Shown: in pieces, positions 1-11,330 of the stretch
How positions within the stretch are numbered: position 1 is the stretch's first letter
How the letters are laid out: the number at the start of each line of letters is the position of its first letter
DNA from: Spinacia oleracea
Lineage: Eukaryota > Streptophyta > Magnoliopsida > Caryophyllales > Amaranthaceae
DNA length: 64,000 bases
Reading direction: 5' to 3'
NCBI RefSeq assembly: GCF_020520425.1
Contig: NC_079489.1
Span: 94,716,810-94,780,809, forward strand
Made by a program: the position numbers and the translations under genes
Notes under the pieces: model-generated
What the model was told of the DNA's origin: nothing
Database searches by the model: none
The model's input: only the letters and a program-made list of their open reading frames with translations

Positions 1-3000
1 CATCTCCCGATGCGCGAACAATTTCCCTAAGCATCAAGGATGAACTCCCGTTCTACCCTATCATACCCGGGGTAAATCAAAGTCCTTATTCAACCAAATA
101 GCCAAGCTTAGGTCTTTAATCCCTTTCCAACCCAACTAGACTACTCCAAGCAATCATGAAACACTTAATTGATCAAGTTAAATGCAACATGTATTGGAAA
201 TGCCTAAACATGTAATAATTTAATCATGAAAATCCCTAATTTCAAATCACAAACAACCAAACCAATCAATGTTGAGTTTTCACCAAACCCTCATCAATAA
301 ACTACTCCATAATCATAAAAACACAAAATTTATAGAAATTAACAACTAAAAACATGATTCTAGACATTAATAACAACTAATCTAAACATAAATCATTAAG
401 CTAAACCAAAACAATTAAACTAATTAAAAAAATAAAAAAATAAAGCAATAAATAGAGAAATAAATAAAGAAATAGATAGAAGTGCTCATTGATTGATTGT
501 TGGTTGCTCAATATAAATTGTCACACTTGCATATCAAAACCCCCAATTTTTCATTGATTTTCCTCACTTTATCTCTCTAAAAAAAAACTAACCTTAAACC
601 CTAAACCCTGAGAGAAAGAAGAACTAAAGATAATTATTTACATTCTTCATGAAATTGGGTATTAAACTATTTATACCCTCTCCAAATAAAATAAAGAAAA
701 AGAGTAAAAAGAGAAAAAAGAAGAAGGGTCAAAGAGAAAAGAAAAAGGAAAAAGGAAAAAGGAAAAAGGAATTAAAAGAGAATAAAAAGAAAAGGGAAAA
801 GAAAATTGGAAAATCTAATATATATATATATATATATATATAAAAAGGGGAGTTTTTTCAAGAGATTTCGGAGCGCCACGTAAGAATTCCACGTCATCAA
901 ATTAAATTATAAAGATTAAAAAGATAATAAAATGATAATCAAGGTAAATTTAATCTAAATAAAAAAGATAAAGCCAAAGTAAATTTAATCTAAATAAAAA
1001 AGATAAAGCCAAGATAAGTTTAATCTAAATTAAAAAAAATAGTCCTTCTTCAATTATATATTTTGTCCTATAAAAACCATTAACAAATTTTCAAACTAAT
1101 GCGTGCATACTCTTTTGAAAAGAAGAAAACCCTATTATAAAAATAAATTATGAATTAAGGCTTTTGACCTGTGAATCCATTACGTACAATACCGATTTCT
1201 ACACTTGTTTCAGCTTTCATGGAATTCTTTTTTAAGCATAACAACTTCAATCCCCAAGATTTCTCAACTTTAAGAGTTAAGATATGTAAGTTTCCAAAAA
1301 CCTGAAGGAGCTATCTAGCATAGATGCAGATTTTACACCAATCGTTGACCAGTAATCCTGTTGAATACTTTAAAATAGAGATTTATGGCATGAATGCATT
1401 TTGGACGCATCGTACGAGTTTACCATATGATTATTATGCTTTATTTTTTGCTATTGGAAATTTTTAGTATAATTTGTTGTGGTATGCAAGTTAATATTAT
1501 TGAAATTTATTTTACATTGTAAATTAATTTGTTTTGTGATATTTTAGTATAATTTGTTTGTAGTATGCAAGTTAATATTATTGAGATTTATTTTAAATTG
1601 TAAACTAATTTTTTTTTTCCCTTTATCCTTCATAAATGATATTAAAAGTGTTTTGTATTCTTTATTTTCTTTACATAAATTTGGATGTTGCAACCCTGTC
1701 AAGATTCAACACTCTTCTATAAAGTTTGACAATAGTAAAGATAAGATTTTATTTTATAAGAGTTTTGGGAAATGAAAATACCATAAGTGACGATGAATTT
1801 TTTTTTTTTAAATCTGGCATATAGTAAAGTGCATTTAGATAAATCTTAGCAAAGATAATAAAATTAGTTATTTAGATGATCAAAGAAGTTTGTTTAGGGT
1901 AGAAATAGTCCATTTAGATAAATCTTAGCAAAGTAGAAAAATAGAACAATATATGTTAATAGATCAGTTCATATACGAAGTATATAATTTCATCAAAGAT
2001 TTTTCTTATTTAGAGTAAAATTTTAATTTTAGCTTTGGTATTACAATTAGCCCAATTAGGAATATCATAGACTGAGCATAAGAGTTTTTCATAAACTTAT
2101 ACTTTCATATAAAATATAAGTCATTGTATTTTAAATATTGTTTTTTTTACCGTGCATCGCACGGGCTTCATACTAGTAGAAAACTAAAAGAAGAAAATAA
2201 TCAGCTCCCCACATAAACGAGTAGACCACTCCATGAACAAAGAAACCGCAGCCCCTCTCCTTCGTTTTGCTCTCACAACTCCCTTCGTCCTTTTCTTTTT
2301 CGCAGTAGCTCTTTCGATGCTCTCCTCCATCAACAATCATCATCATCGTTGTTCATCATCCTCATCAACGGTCGTCGATCTTCACTCGCTGTTCCAATCC
2401 AATGGCTCTAAATCGGTGCTCTTATAATCAATCGAGACCGTCCAATTTCATTAATTCCGTACAAAAATCGAGCGCCCAAAAGTTCGGTCGAACGTTAATG
2501 GAGGTTCGGGCAAACCCATTTCTAGTTTGGGCGAACACACGGTGGGTTCGGCCGGACCCGGCCTTGTCAGGAACTGTAAATTTTCGGTTCGGTCGAACTT
2601 AATACGGGTTCGACCGAACCCAGTTACTCTGCTTTTTTGTTCTGTTTTGGCTGCGATTTTTGATTGTTATTTTGGTTTGTGGTATTGATGATGACGGTAG
2701 TCTTGGAGTTGCGTGGTGGTGCGCGATTGGAGAAGGTGCTGCGAGGCTGGTTTGTGAGGCAAGGTTGTTGCGGCGCGGTGAAGGATAATGAAGAGGGTGG
2801 TGTAGGCTAAGGTGGAGAGGAGGTAGTGTGGAGTTATTGGGCTTTAAGTTTGGGCTTTTGACATTGGAAATAGCTTGAACATAGACCATCCATAATTCAA
2901 CTCCAAATCATGTACCTACACATAAAATCCAAATACGAGGGGAGAACGAAACAATATAGTATAAAAAGAAAATTATAAATAAAACTACGAGTAACTAAAA

Positions 3001-3244
3001 GGAAAAAAAAATAGATATAAATTATTAAAACTAACTAATTTAAACTATAAAATTATCAAAACAAATAAATTACGAAATTATGACCTAAAAACTAAGAAAA
3101 GTAACTAATTACATAAATTAAGCTATAAAATATAAAATAAAATAAACTAAGGCTAAAAGTGACTTAATTAGATAAAAAGTAGGAAAATAAAGTAGAAATT
3201 AAGTTAAAAACTACCCCTAGGAGTGACATAAATGTCACTCATCA
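1..3244 (-). repeat. 3' LTR of the gag-only element (partial), with Helitron inside
   Basis: The stretch matches 7144-9019 nearly base for base except for a 1363-bp insertion at 814-2176. The LTR ends at 3244 in ...cactcatca, the reverse complement of a TGATGAGTG start. It holds an A/G-rich tract near 660-810. The small plus-strand ORFs in it are repeated in the other LTR with no sign of protein selection. The retained LTR sequence differs from the right LTR by scattered single substitutions and small indels. Confidence 0.9.
814..2176 (+). mobile_element. Non-autonomous Helitron, 1363 bp
   Basis: The insert starts with TC (tctaatatatata) and ends with CTAG (catactag). A short GC hairpin, ccgtgc-atc-gcacgg, ends about 11 bases before the terminus, which is the classic Helitron 3' signature. 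It sits between A (813) and T (2177) without a target duplication. The sister LTR at 7941-7955 (ttggaaaatagaaaa) is the exact empty site, joining A7948 to T7949. No Rep or helicase motif is present, so it is non-autonomous. It contains short direct repeats near 940-1030 (an aaagataaagccaa motif). The interior is otherwise AT-rich without recognisable genes. Confidence 0.93.
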
Positions 3245-3262
3245 AACCCCCCCAAGCTAAGC
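3245..3262 (-). other. Polypurine tract of the gag-only element
   Basis: On the minus strand, AGCTTGGGGGGGTT lies directly before the TGATGAGTG start of the 3' LTR. This is the expected place for plus-strand DNA priming. Confidence 0.8.
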
Positions 3263-5322
3263 TTTTGCTTGTCCTCAAGCAAAACAAGTTGAAAAACGGG
3301 AATAGAATGAGATTTATTCAAATAAAACGAAAATAGAGAAAATTAAGGATGAGAATATATACACTAACTCACTGTCGTAGGAATCACGATTGCATTTAAG
3401 CACATGCAATAAGCTCTTTAAACCCCCTACATCGCTCTAGAGGGCGAGTGAGATCTCGCAAGGGTTTCCCACAAGATTAACCCATAACTCTTATTAAGAC
3501 CGATTGAGAGATTTTGCCCTAAGTTATCTCATCAAGCATGGTTCACCAAACATGGTCGATTCAAACAAACTTTCATAGCATAACCATCATCAAAATGCAT
3601 CCATGAATTAGGAATATAGGGGATAGACTAATCTAAGGTGCAAGAGAATCACAATCAAAGCATCGAATCATCAATTAGGTTCACTAAGGCATCCAAAAGT
3701 CAAAAATTATTCTCAAATGGATAAATATGATCACGACCACTAAAATGCACATTGACTCCTCCAAACTTGACTTTTGCTAAGAGAATCTTGGATTGTAAGA
3801 TTAAATAATTTGAGTAATGGGTCTAAAGTCTCGATTCTTGAGCCGCAATGACATTCATCATCACTAGGGAAAACTTTACTTAATAAATCTTCAAGCTCCC
3901 ACTCAAGCATCTAAACTAACCCACTTTCTCATGGACTTGTGGTATTTACCACTTATTGACTCTTTTTTTTCGTTTTGTAAATTTTAATAGGCTTATTATG
4001 CCTTGTGGGCTCATTGGCGCCACTTATTGACTCGAAATTGACACTTAGGCTTTCGCCTTGTGGGCTCATTGGCTCACTTATTGGGCTCGAAACATTAATC
4101 ACAATCTTTTTTCTCTACAATCCAACTAACTCTTAGCATAGCTTATTCGGGGGAATGAAGTGCATCAAAGGGAATTAAGGTAGCAAAGAACATCCAAAAG
4201 AGAACAAAATAAACTCTTTTCAATCAAAGATTATCATTTAGAATTATCGAAAACTTTTTCAAGTTGAGACTCAAGCAACAAAGATTAAGCCATCCCTAAT
4301 CGCCCTAACTCACACATGCAAATATCTAACGGAAATACATCTACTCAATTATCCAAATGACAAGGGAATCCACATTAAAAATCATCGAGATTATTTCTTT
4401 GGACAAGCAAATCATTTTTAGTGCTTTTATTCAATCATTTGGGACTTTTTTTTGGATTTTCTAAGATTTTTCGATTTTTTTTCAAAATTTTGAAAGAAAA
4501 GATAAATAAATAAATAAATAAAAAATAAGGAAAATATTTTTGGATTTTGAATTTCATAAAGAAAAAGAAAATAAAGAAACGAAAAGAATGAAGCCTCCTC
4601 CAAGCTAGCGAAAAGTTATCCCCCCAAGCTAGAATTAAGCATTGTCCTCAATGCTTGAAATAAAGACTCAAGGGAAGGGAGGGGGGGAAGAAAACACGCA
4701 TTCACCCAATATACATAGTTCCGCAAATCACAACACATTAGAGAAAGAGAAATGGAGGCAACCAAATTAACATTTTCAACCATCCAACCTCATGCCCCAA
4801 CAATTCATACGCCCGATCAACCAATGGAGTAACGAAAAGAAGGAGAGGAAGGACACTACCGGATAGTAGGTGGGTGTAAATACCCGTAAATGATCCAATT
4901 TCTCCATTTGAAGTCAACTTTATCCAAATTTGTGCTTTGCTTTCCTTATGCAATCAAGAATGATCGCTTATTCCACTTAAGTACCTAAAACAAAAATTGA
5001 AAAGAAACATAAGTAAGAACAAAAATAAAGAAAATGAAAGCAATAAAGCACGGGTTACTTCCCGAGAAAGGCTTGTTTAAGGTCCCACGAACGACATTTC
5101 TAGTAAATAACCCGACAAAGAACGCAAGAGTTTGTCAAATGCATCGGCACACATTTCAAGGAATAAAACATATGCAATGCTCAAAAGAAAAGCATGCACA
5201 AAGATTAGTGCCATTCTATGCCAACAAGGAGAAGGATGCCGAAAAGAAGTAGGATCAAAAGGGAAAACAAGAAAATAAGAAGAAGAAAAATCAAAAGAAT
5301 TAGAAAAAGAAGAAATAATCGG
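3263..5322. other. Non-coding internal region of the gag-only element
   Basis: About 2 kb between gag and the polypurine tract. It is AT-rich, has no ORF with recognisable domains, and includes near-repeats such as ttgtgggctcattggc at about 4003-4075. I see no pol remnant here on either strand. Confidence 0.6.
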
Positions 5323-6681
5323 CTAACTCTCCTCAACAAACTCTTTTTGGGGGGCAATATCACTCTTTTTCTTAAACATGATTGAATTGGGAACTTTGAG
5401 GATAATGGAGGCAAGATTATCATCTAATGGAGGTGGTTTGAGAAAAGAAAAAGGGTATGAGATGGGAAATGAGGGAACTAGGCCAAGCTTTCTTGAAAAT
5501 GGGACATAAGGGGAAGGGGTAGAAACAAGGGCTTCACAAACAACTTCTCCCACATCACAAGACTTCAAAACATAAGCTTTTTCGACCAAAGGGTCCTCAA
5601 TCGAGGATTTTTCCTCCAAATCACCATCATTTGCCTCAAAAACATCCTCAACCACCAAATGAGATGTCTTAATTTCACATTGACCAAAGAATTCACTCAA
5701 GGAAGGGGGGATATGAGAGGATGCATGCTCTAAAGATAGCGGAAAGGGAGTGAAATTAAGGTCACTTGAGATAGGAGTAAGAGACTCAAGAATCGAATCA
5801 TCAATCAATAAGGGCTCATGATTCTCTACACCCTCAACTAACCAATCTCCAAAAGAGGCTACCTCACTCTCCTCAACATCATGCTCATCATATTCATCAT
5901 CCCAAAAACCACCATCAAGATTTAGACTACTCTTTTCCAATTGATTTTCATTCTCAAAATTCATCAAATCATCATCAATAATAGCAAAATGGTCTATGGG
6001 TTTCCGAATAGCATTGATTTTAGCCTCAAGAAAGGTCATATGATCGGCTATTTGGTTGGCCCTAGAATTTAAGTCTTTGATGCAATTCTCAAGGAGAAGC
6101 TCCAAGTTAGATTTTGATGATTCCGAATGCATAGAATTTTGAACATCAACATGGGAAGCGGGGTCACAATCAAGCATGTGAGATTCAAAATCGGAGGTAT
6201 GAGGGAAATCATGCGAATTCATGCAAATATTTGAAGGAATATGATAAGAAGCATAAAAAACATTTACATTAGAATACAACTCATTAACATGAGAATAAAG
6301 GGGAAAGGGATTAGAATCGTGCACAATTGGTTCACCATTAAAGACATGTGGAGCTTCAAGGAAATTCATGCAAAAACTAGAATCAACATTAGAAACATGA
6401 GAATCCCGAACACATATCCCATGATTGGTCATTTCCCAATCATAGGTATCTCTAGCTAACCAATTAAAAAAATTCCAAGCTTCATCGAATGATTTAGCCC
6501 GAAACCCACCATGAAACATATTCTCAACCATTCCCCTAGTAAGCTCATTAAGACCATCATAAACTACCTCACAAAATTCCCATAAATCAAACCTATGATC
6601 ACTACCAAGATATTCCTCAAGTATTTCAAAATACCTCCAAGACGGTTCATGCTCAACTTGAGGAAACGAGAAATTTGCCAT
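5323..6681 (-). CDS. Gag-like protein of the non-autonomous LTR element
   Basis: An uninterrupted minus-strand ORF of about 452 codons. I choose the ATG at 6681 (MANFSFPQVEHEPSW) over the upstream in-frame ATG at 6723, because conserved-looking sequence begins there. The N-terminal third (about residues 8-75) contains FDLWEFCEVVYDGLNELTRG and, further on, FDEAWNFFNWLARDTYDWE. This resembles the gag core of plant Ty3/gypsy elements, where a run ending in LNPTTR is followed by an EAWELIEELA-type helix. No zinc knuckle and no protease DTG are seen; the C-terminal half is acidic and low in complexity. The long open frame suggests recent activity. Its role would be coat formation for trans-mobilised RNA. 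Family assignment is by resemblance only. Confidence 0.7.
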   Translation of the reverse strand: MANFSFPQVEHEPSWRYFEILEEYLGSDHRFDLWEFCEVVYDGLNELTRGMVENMFHGGFRAKSFDEAWNFFNWLARDTYDWEMTNHGICVRDSHVSNVDSSFCMNFLEAPHVFNGEPIVHDSNPFPLYSHVNELYSNVNVFYASYHIPSNICMNSHDFPHTSDFESHMLDCDPASHVDVQNSMHSESSKSNLELLLENCIKDLNSRANQIADHMTFLEAKINAIRKPIDHFAIIDDDLMNFENENQLEKSSLNLDGGFWDDEYDEHDVEESEVASFGDWLVEGVENHEPLLIDDSILESLTPISSDLNFTPFPLSLEHASSHIPPSLSEFFGQCEIKTSHLVVEDVFEANDGDLEEKSSIEDPLVEKAYVLKSCDVGEVVCEALVSTPSPYVPFSRKLGLVPSFPISYPFSFLKPPPLDDNLASIILKVPNSIMFKKKSDIAPQKEFVEES

Positions 6682-6783
6682 TTTTCGAATTTTCAAAATG
6701 AAACAAATAAATAAGAAAAACAAAAAGAACTATGCACAATGACCTAGACTCATCTAACTAACATAAACTAATGCAAACCGAAG

Positions 6784-6801
6784 TCCCCGACAACGACGCC
6801 A
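6784..6801 (-). other. Primer-binding site (tRNA-Asp type)
   Basis: The minus strand reads TGGCGTCGTTGTCGGGGA, complementary to the 3' end of plant tRNA-Asp apart from two transitions. It lies three bases from the inner LTR border (TG at 6805 on the plus strand). Confidence 0.8.
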
Positions 6802-6804
6802 TTT

Positions 6805-9019
6805 TGATCAAGGTAGAAACCAGGTCGTTTACTAGTCTCTCCTAATTAAACAAATTACATAAACTAACCACTAAACGCAAGTAAAGCGGTAAGCAAGGGT
6901 CGGAATCCACAAGGACTAAGGTGCGCTAATTTATGCTAATCGAACAACAAGCTAGGTCGAAACGAGTTGGAAAGTCAACTAACCAACTAAAAATAAATGA
7001 ACTAAACTAAGAAATCAAAAGTGAACGAGATTAGGGAATGGGTCAAACACCAACAAATCATGGAATGGACATAAAAGAATTGAAAACGAGGGAGATTTAC
7101 AAGCACTACATGATAAGCGTTGAATTCACAAATAGTTCCAACCATCTCCCGATGCGCGAACAATTTCCCTAAGCATTAAGGATGAACTCCCGTTCTACCC
7201 TATCATACCCGGGGTAAATAAAAGTCCTAATTCAACCAAATAGCCAAGCTTAGGTCTTTAATCCCTTTCCAACCCAACTAGACTACTCCAAGCAATCATG
7301 AAACACTTAATTGATCAAGTTAAATGCAACATGTATTGGAAATGCCTAAACATGTAATAATTTAATCATGAAAATCCCTAATTTCAAATCATAAACAACC
7401 AAACCAATCAATGTTGAGTTTTCACCAAACCCTAATCAATAAACTACTCCATAATCATAAAAACAAAAAAATTATAGAAATTAACAACTAAAAACATGAT
7501 TCTAGACATTAATAACAACTAATCTAAACATAAATCATTCAGCTAAACCAAAACAACTAAACTAATTAAAACAATAAATAAATAAAGCAATAAATGGAGA
7601 AATAAATAAAGAGAGAGATAGAAGTGCTCATTGATTGATTGTTGGTTGCTCAATATAAATTGTCACACTTGCATATCAAAACCCCCAATTTTTCATTGAT
7701 TTTCCTCACTTTATCTCTCTAAAAAAAGAAAACTAACCTTAAACCCTAAGAAAAAGAAGAACTAAAGCTAATTATTTACATTCTTCATGAAATTGGGTAT
7801 TAAACTATTTATACCCTATCCAAATAAAATAAAGAAAAAGAGTAAAAAGAGAAAAAAGAAGAACGGTCAAAGAGAAAAGAAAAAGGAAAAAAAAAGGAAA
7901 AAGGAATTAAAAGAGAATAAAAAGAAAAGGGAAAAGAAAATTGGAAAATAGAAAACTAAAAGAAGAAAATAATCATCTCCCCACATAAACGAGTCAGACC
8001 ACTCCATGAACAAAGAAACCGCAGCCCCTCTCCTTCGTTTTTCTCTCGCAACTCCCTTCGTCCTTTTCTTTTTCGCAGCAGCTCTTTCGATGCTCTCCTC
8101 CATCAACAATCATCATCATCGTTGTTCATCATCCTCATCAACGGTCGTCGATCTTCACTCGCTGCTCCAATCCAATGGCTCTAAATCGGTGCTCTTATAA
8201 TCAATCGAGACCGTCCAATTTCATTAATTCCGTACAAAAATCGAGCGCCCAAAAGTTCGGTCGAACGTTAATGGAGGTTCGGGCGAACCCATTTCTAGTT
8301 TGGGCGAACACACGGTGGGTTCGGCCGGACCCGGCCTTGTCAGAAACTCTAAATTTTCGGTTCGGTCGAACTTAATACGGGTTCGACCGAACCCAGTTAC
8401 TCTGCTTTTTTGTTCTGTTTTGGCTGCGATTTTTGATTGTTATTTTGGTTTGTGGTATTGATGATGACGGTAGTCTTGGAGTTGCGTGGTGGTGCGCGAT
8501 TGGAGAAGGTGCTGCGAGGCTGGTTTGTGAGGCAAGGTTGTTGCGGCGCGGTGAAGGATAATGAAGAGGGTGGTGTAGGCTAAGGTGGAGAGGAGGTAGT
8601 GTGGAGTTATTGGGCTTTAAGTTTGGGCTTTTGACATTGGAAATAGCTTGAACATAGAGCATCAATAATTTCAACTCCAAATCATGTACCTACACATAAA
8701 ATCCAAATAAGAGGGGAGAACGAAACGATATAGTATAAAAAGAAAATTATAAATAAAACTACGAGTAACTAAAAGGAAATAAAAATAGACATAAATTATT
8801 AAAACTAACTAATTTAAACTATAAAATTATCAAAACAAATAAATTACGAAATTATGACCTAAAAACTAAGAAAAGTAACTAATTACATAAATTAAGCTAT
8901 AAAATATAAAATAAAATAAACTAAGGCTAAAAGTGACTTAATTAGATAAAAATGTAGGAAAATAAAGTAGAAATTAAGTTAAAAACTACCCCTAAGAGTG
9001 ACATAAATGTCACTCATCA
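6805..9019 (-). repeat. 5' LTR of the gag-only element, 2215 bp
   Basis: Begins tgatcaagg and ends cactcatca on the plus strand. It lacks the Helitron present in the partner LTR, so it records the pre-insertion state. The small ORFs inside (8006-8680) are copies of those in the left LTR. Confidence 0.9.
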
Positions 9020-10094
9020 ATATGCAACAGAAATAAAGAAGTAGGGGGGTTGTGTTTACCTGGACAACTCCATGGATTGCTTTGGGATCCTTTGAAACTA
9101 CTGAAAAAGAGTTAACACCCGAGTTCCAAATAATGATGATACCACCCGCGACTCCCACTAGGTCAAATGTATCAAAAGAATTTAAAGGTAACCCCTCGCC
9201 AATTTCTTCAGCACAGGACATAGACACCCTAGTTTAAATAATGATAGCCATTTTTTGACCATGGTCGCTCATCAGCTGCATAAAGTCCTTAAACTATTTT
9301 CTCGCCATCCCTCTAGCATTCCATAGCAGAATCGACATAGGGGGTGAATTAGGGGTGGCCTTGCTAAACCTTTCCTCGTATTGTAGGAGCAATTGTTGTC
9401 CAAAATCACCATCTTATTCAGATAAGGGCTGAACTTCTCGAGTCCGTTGCTCTTGATTTGACTCCATACATTGTTTTCCCATTCTTCCTTGCGTTCCTCC
9501 AAGCAAAACACAGGGACAACTGACTTTCCTCTCGTTCCAGTAGAAATAATTTTACATTGTATGTCCCTGCCTCCCATTCCGCCATTCGCCAATCCCAAGT
9601 AATCAACAACGTTTTTCTTTCTATTAGAAGCACAGGTTCTGGATCCTATAGAAATTAGAGTTCCCATGGAAATACCAAGGGTGAGTACTCCTTTTTGAGT
9701 TGTATCATCCACCATCTCAACAAAATCGCCGCCACTTCGCTCATTGCTTCTGCATCCTGTAGATTTGCGATGTGTGCTGGAACTAATCTCCCCGGTTGTT
9801 CTGGGTGCACCATCTGCATATCGGTCGCATAGTGCGGTGCTTTCTCTGGATTGAGAATACAGTCCCTCATCAATTCGGGCCATACTCGGCTCCATTCCCC
9901 CACAATTCCCTGGTAATAGTAGTTTTTCAAATTTATCATCGTCGATGGGTGGGTCAGCGTCAGTGGTGTCCTTGTTGTAATTGAGTTCGCCTGGGTTTGG
10001 AGGATAAGGATGTGAAATGTAGGTGGAAAGGGGATCGGTTGGTAAGGAAATCTGTTAAGGAACTCTGCAATTCTGTTGGTGTAGGGGGTATTTT
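9020..10094 (-). pseudogene. Decayed LINE fragment: ORF1 tail and start of ORF2 endonuclease
   Basis: On the minus strand an ATG at 9338 opens MSILLWNARGMARK, the usual first strand of the LINE apurinic-type endonuclease. After several stops comes FDLVGVAGGIIIIWNSGV and IHGVVQVN near 9020-9180, the central EEP-fold part (compare DxxGrsGGiallW in plant LINEs). Upstream (9339-about 9950) are broken frames that should be the ORF1 C-terminal part, though I see no firm motif there. The fragment stops at the gag-only LTR (9019) on its 3' side and at the Tat LTR (10095) on its 5' side, so both elements landed in the same LINE. Catalytic histidine and the reverse transcriptase are outside the window. 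Confidence 0.7.
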
Positions 10095-10659
10095 TGTCGT
10101 ACTCTTTTTTTTTATTTCCCCTGCGGGCTTTGAAGGATTTGATTTTCTAAGGAGTCGCCACCAAACAATATTTTAGGGTCCCGTTTAGAAAGACCAAAAA
10201 TGACTCTATTATTAATAAGACATTGAATCTTAGAAACGGATGGGTGAGATCCGGGAAAGGGAACGAAGTACTTATTCCGCCAGCTTTAAAAATTGTATTC
10301 GAGTACATGACAAGAAGCATTTTTGGAATACCCTAGTCATGAAAAGAAGCATTTTCGGAATATCCTAGTCATGACACTACGTTGGTTTGAACTTTGAATT
10401 TAGAACATAGAATTTCTACTTGTATCGTGATCACTTCGCTTTAAAGTTGATTGAAGGAACCTAAGGCCGGTTTGTCCAAAAATTATCTTTGTTAAGCGTG
10501 ATATAACTTTGCATTTTGTTGGACTTAGCATGTGAGGTGATGAAAGCAATAAACACATAAAGCATCATCACAATAAGTAAAGGAATTATTGAAAGTGCGT
10601 ACAAAACCACATCACCTTAAAGTAAGGTAAGTAAAGAGTGCGGAATTGAAATAGCAAGA

Positions 10660-10861
10660 ATAAAGGTGCAGTATTGAAATGCGATATTGAAAGGTGCGAT
10701 ATTGAAATGCGTTATTGAAAGGTGCGATATTGAAAGGTGCGATATTGAAATGCGTTATTGAAATTGCGATATTGAAATGACGATATTGAAATTGCGATAT
10801 TGAAATGACGATATTAAAATTGCGATATTGAAATGACGATATGAAATGGCGGCATTGAAAC
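10660..10861. repeat. Short tandem repeat in the Tat LTR
   Basis: Repeats of gcgatattgaaat and variants (gacgatattgaaatt, gcgttattgaaag) with units of about 13-18 bp. A second run of cttgaatattgaa units lies at 10985-11040. Confidence 0.75.
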
Positions 10862-11045
10862 TATAGTATTTGAGATCCGAATGCCAAATGGCTACTTAAT
10901 AATAAGTGCGTCCGACACGGATTTAATTCTAAAAATCTCAACTTTAGGATAAGTTACTCATCCCAAAGTGTCTTAGATTTTGAACTTGAATATTGAACTT
11001 GAATATAGAACTTGAATATTGAAACTTGAATATTGAAATTAGGAG

Positions 11046-11330
11046 TTTTGAATCTCAAAGGTTAGACCTTTTAATGTTAAAAAGGCCTCACCTTTGATGA
11101 TCCATGACTTGAAATTGATTCTAGTTCAAGGAAGTGATTACAAACAACCTTAAACATCATAGAATCTTGAATATTGAATCTTGAACTTAGGAGGCTAAAT
11201 GCTTAAAGTCTAAAACTTTTAATGTAAAAAAAGGTCTCAACTTTAATATGCTCCATAACTTTGAAATTGATTCTAGTTTAAGGAAGAGATTACAACAACC
11301 TTAAACATCATGGAATCCACAACTTGTATT
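11046..11330. repeat. Diverged tandem duplication of about 145 bp in the Tat LTR
   Basis: Two blocks share cttttaatgt...aaggcctca/ggtctcaa, then ttgaaattgattctagtt, aaggaag and caaccttaaacatcat (11060-11165 and 11205-11315). The homology is clear but diverged. Confidence 0.6.

Larger units (their letters stand above)
1..9019 (-). mobile_element. Gag-only, non-autonomous LTR retrotransposon (left LTR truncated by window start)
   Basis: Two long direct repeats (1-3244 and 6805-9019) flank a 3.56-kb internal region. On the minus strand the order is 5' LTR (6805-9019), a primer-binding site matching the tRNA-Asp 3' end, a gag-like ORF, a polypurine tract and the 3' LTR. The LTR ends are TGAT...ATCA. 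No protease, reverse transcriptase, RNase H or integrase motif occurs in the internal region, so the element must be mobilised in trans. This fits the plant class called TR-GAG elements. The first 339 or so bases of the left LTR lie outside the window, so the target-site duplication cannot be checked. Its expected sequence is the 5 bases after 9019 (atatg). Confidence 0.85.

Noticed and set aside
595-609. aaaccctaaaccct telomere-like motif
   Set aside because: Two units only, within an LTR, and the sister LTR has a single unit. Not an interstitial telomeric array.
649-843. Lys-rich ORF ending in Ile-Tyr repeats
   Set aside because: Translation of an A/G-rich tract and the TA microsatellite at the Helitron start; it crosses the Helitron border.
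2233-2889. MNKETAAPLLRF-type ORF and neighbours, repeated at 8006-8680
   Set aside because: They lie within the LTRs of the gag-only element and are repeated only because the LTR is. No domain; the main one is opposite to the element's sense.
6784-6801. Possible tRNA gene fragments at the primer-binding sites (also 22090, 25612, 29168)
   Set aside because: Only 13-18 bases complementary to tRNA 3' ends, directly beside LTRs. No cloverleaf or A/B boxes.
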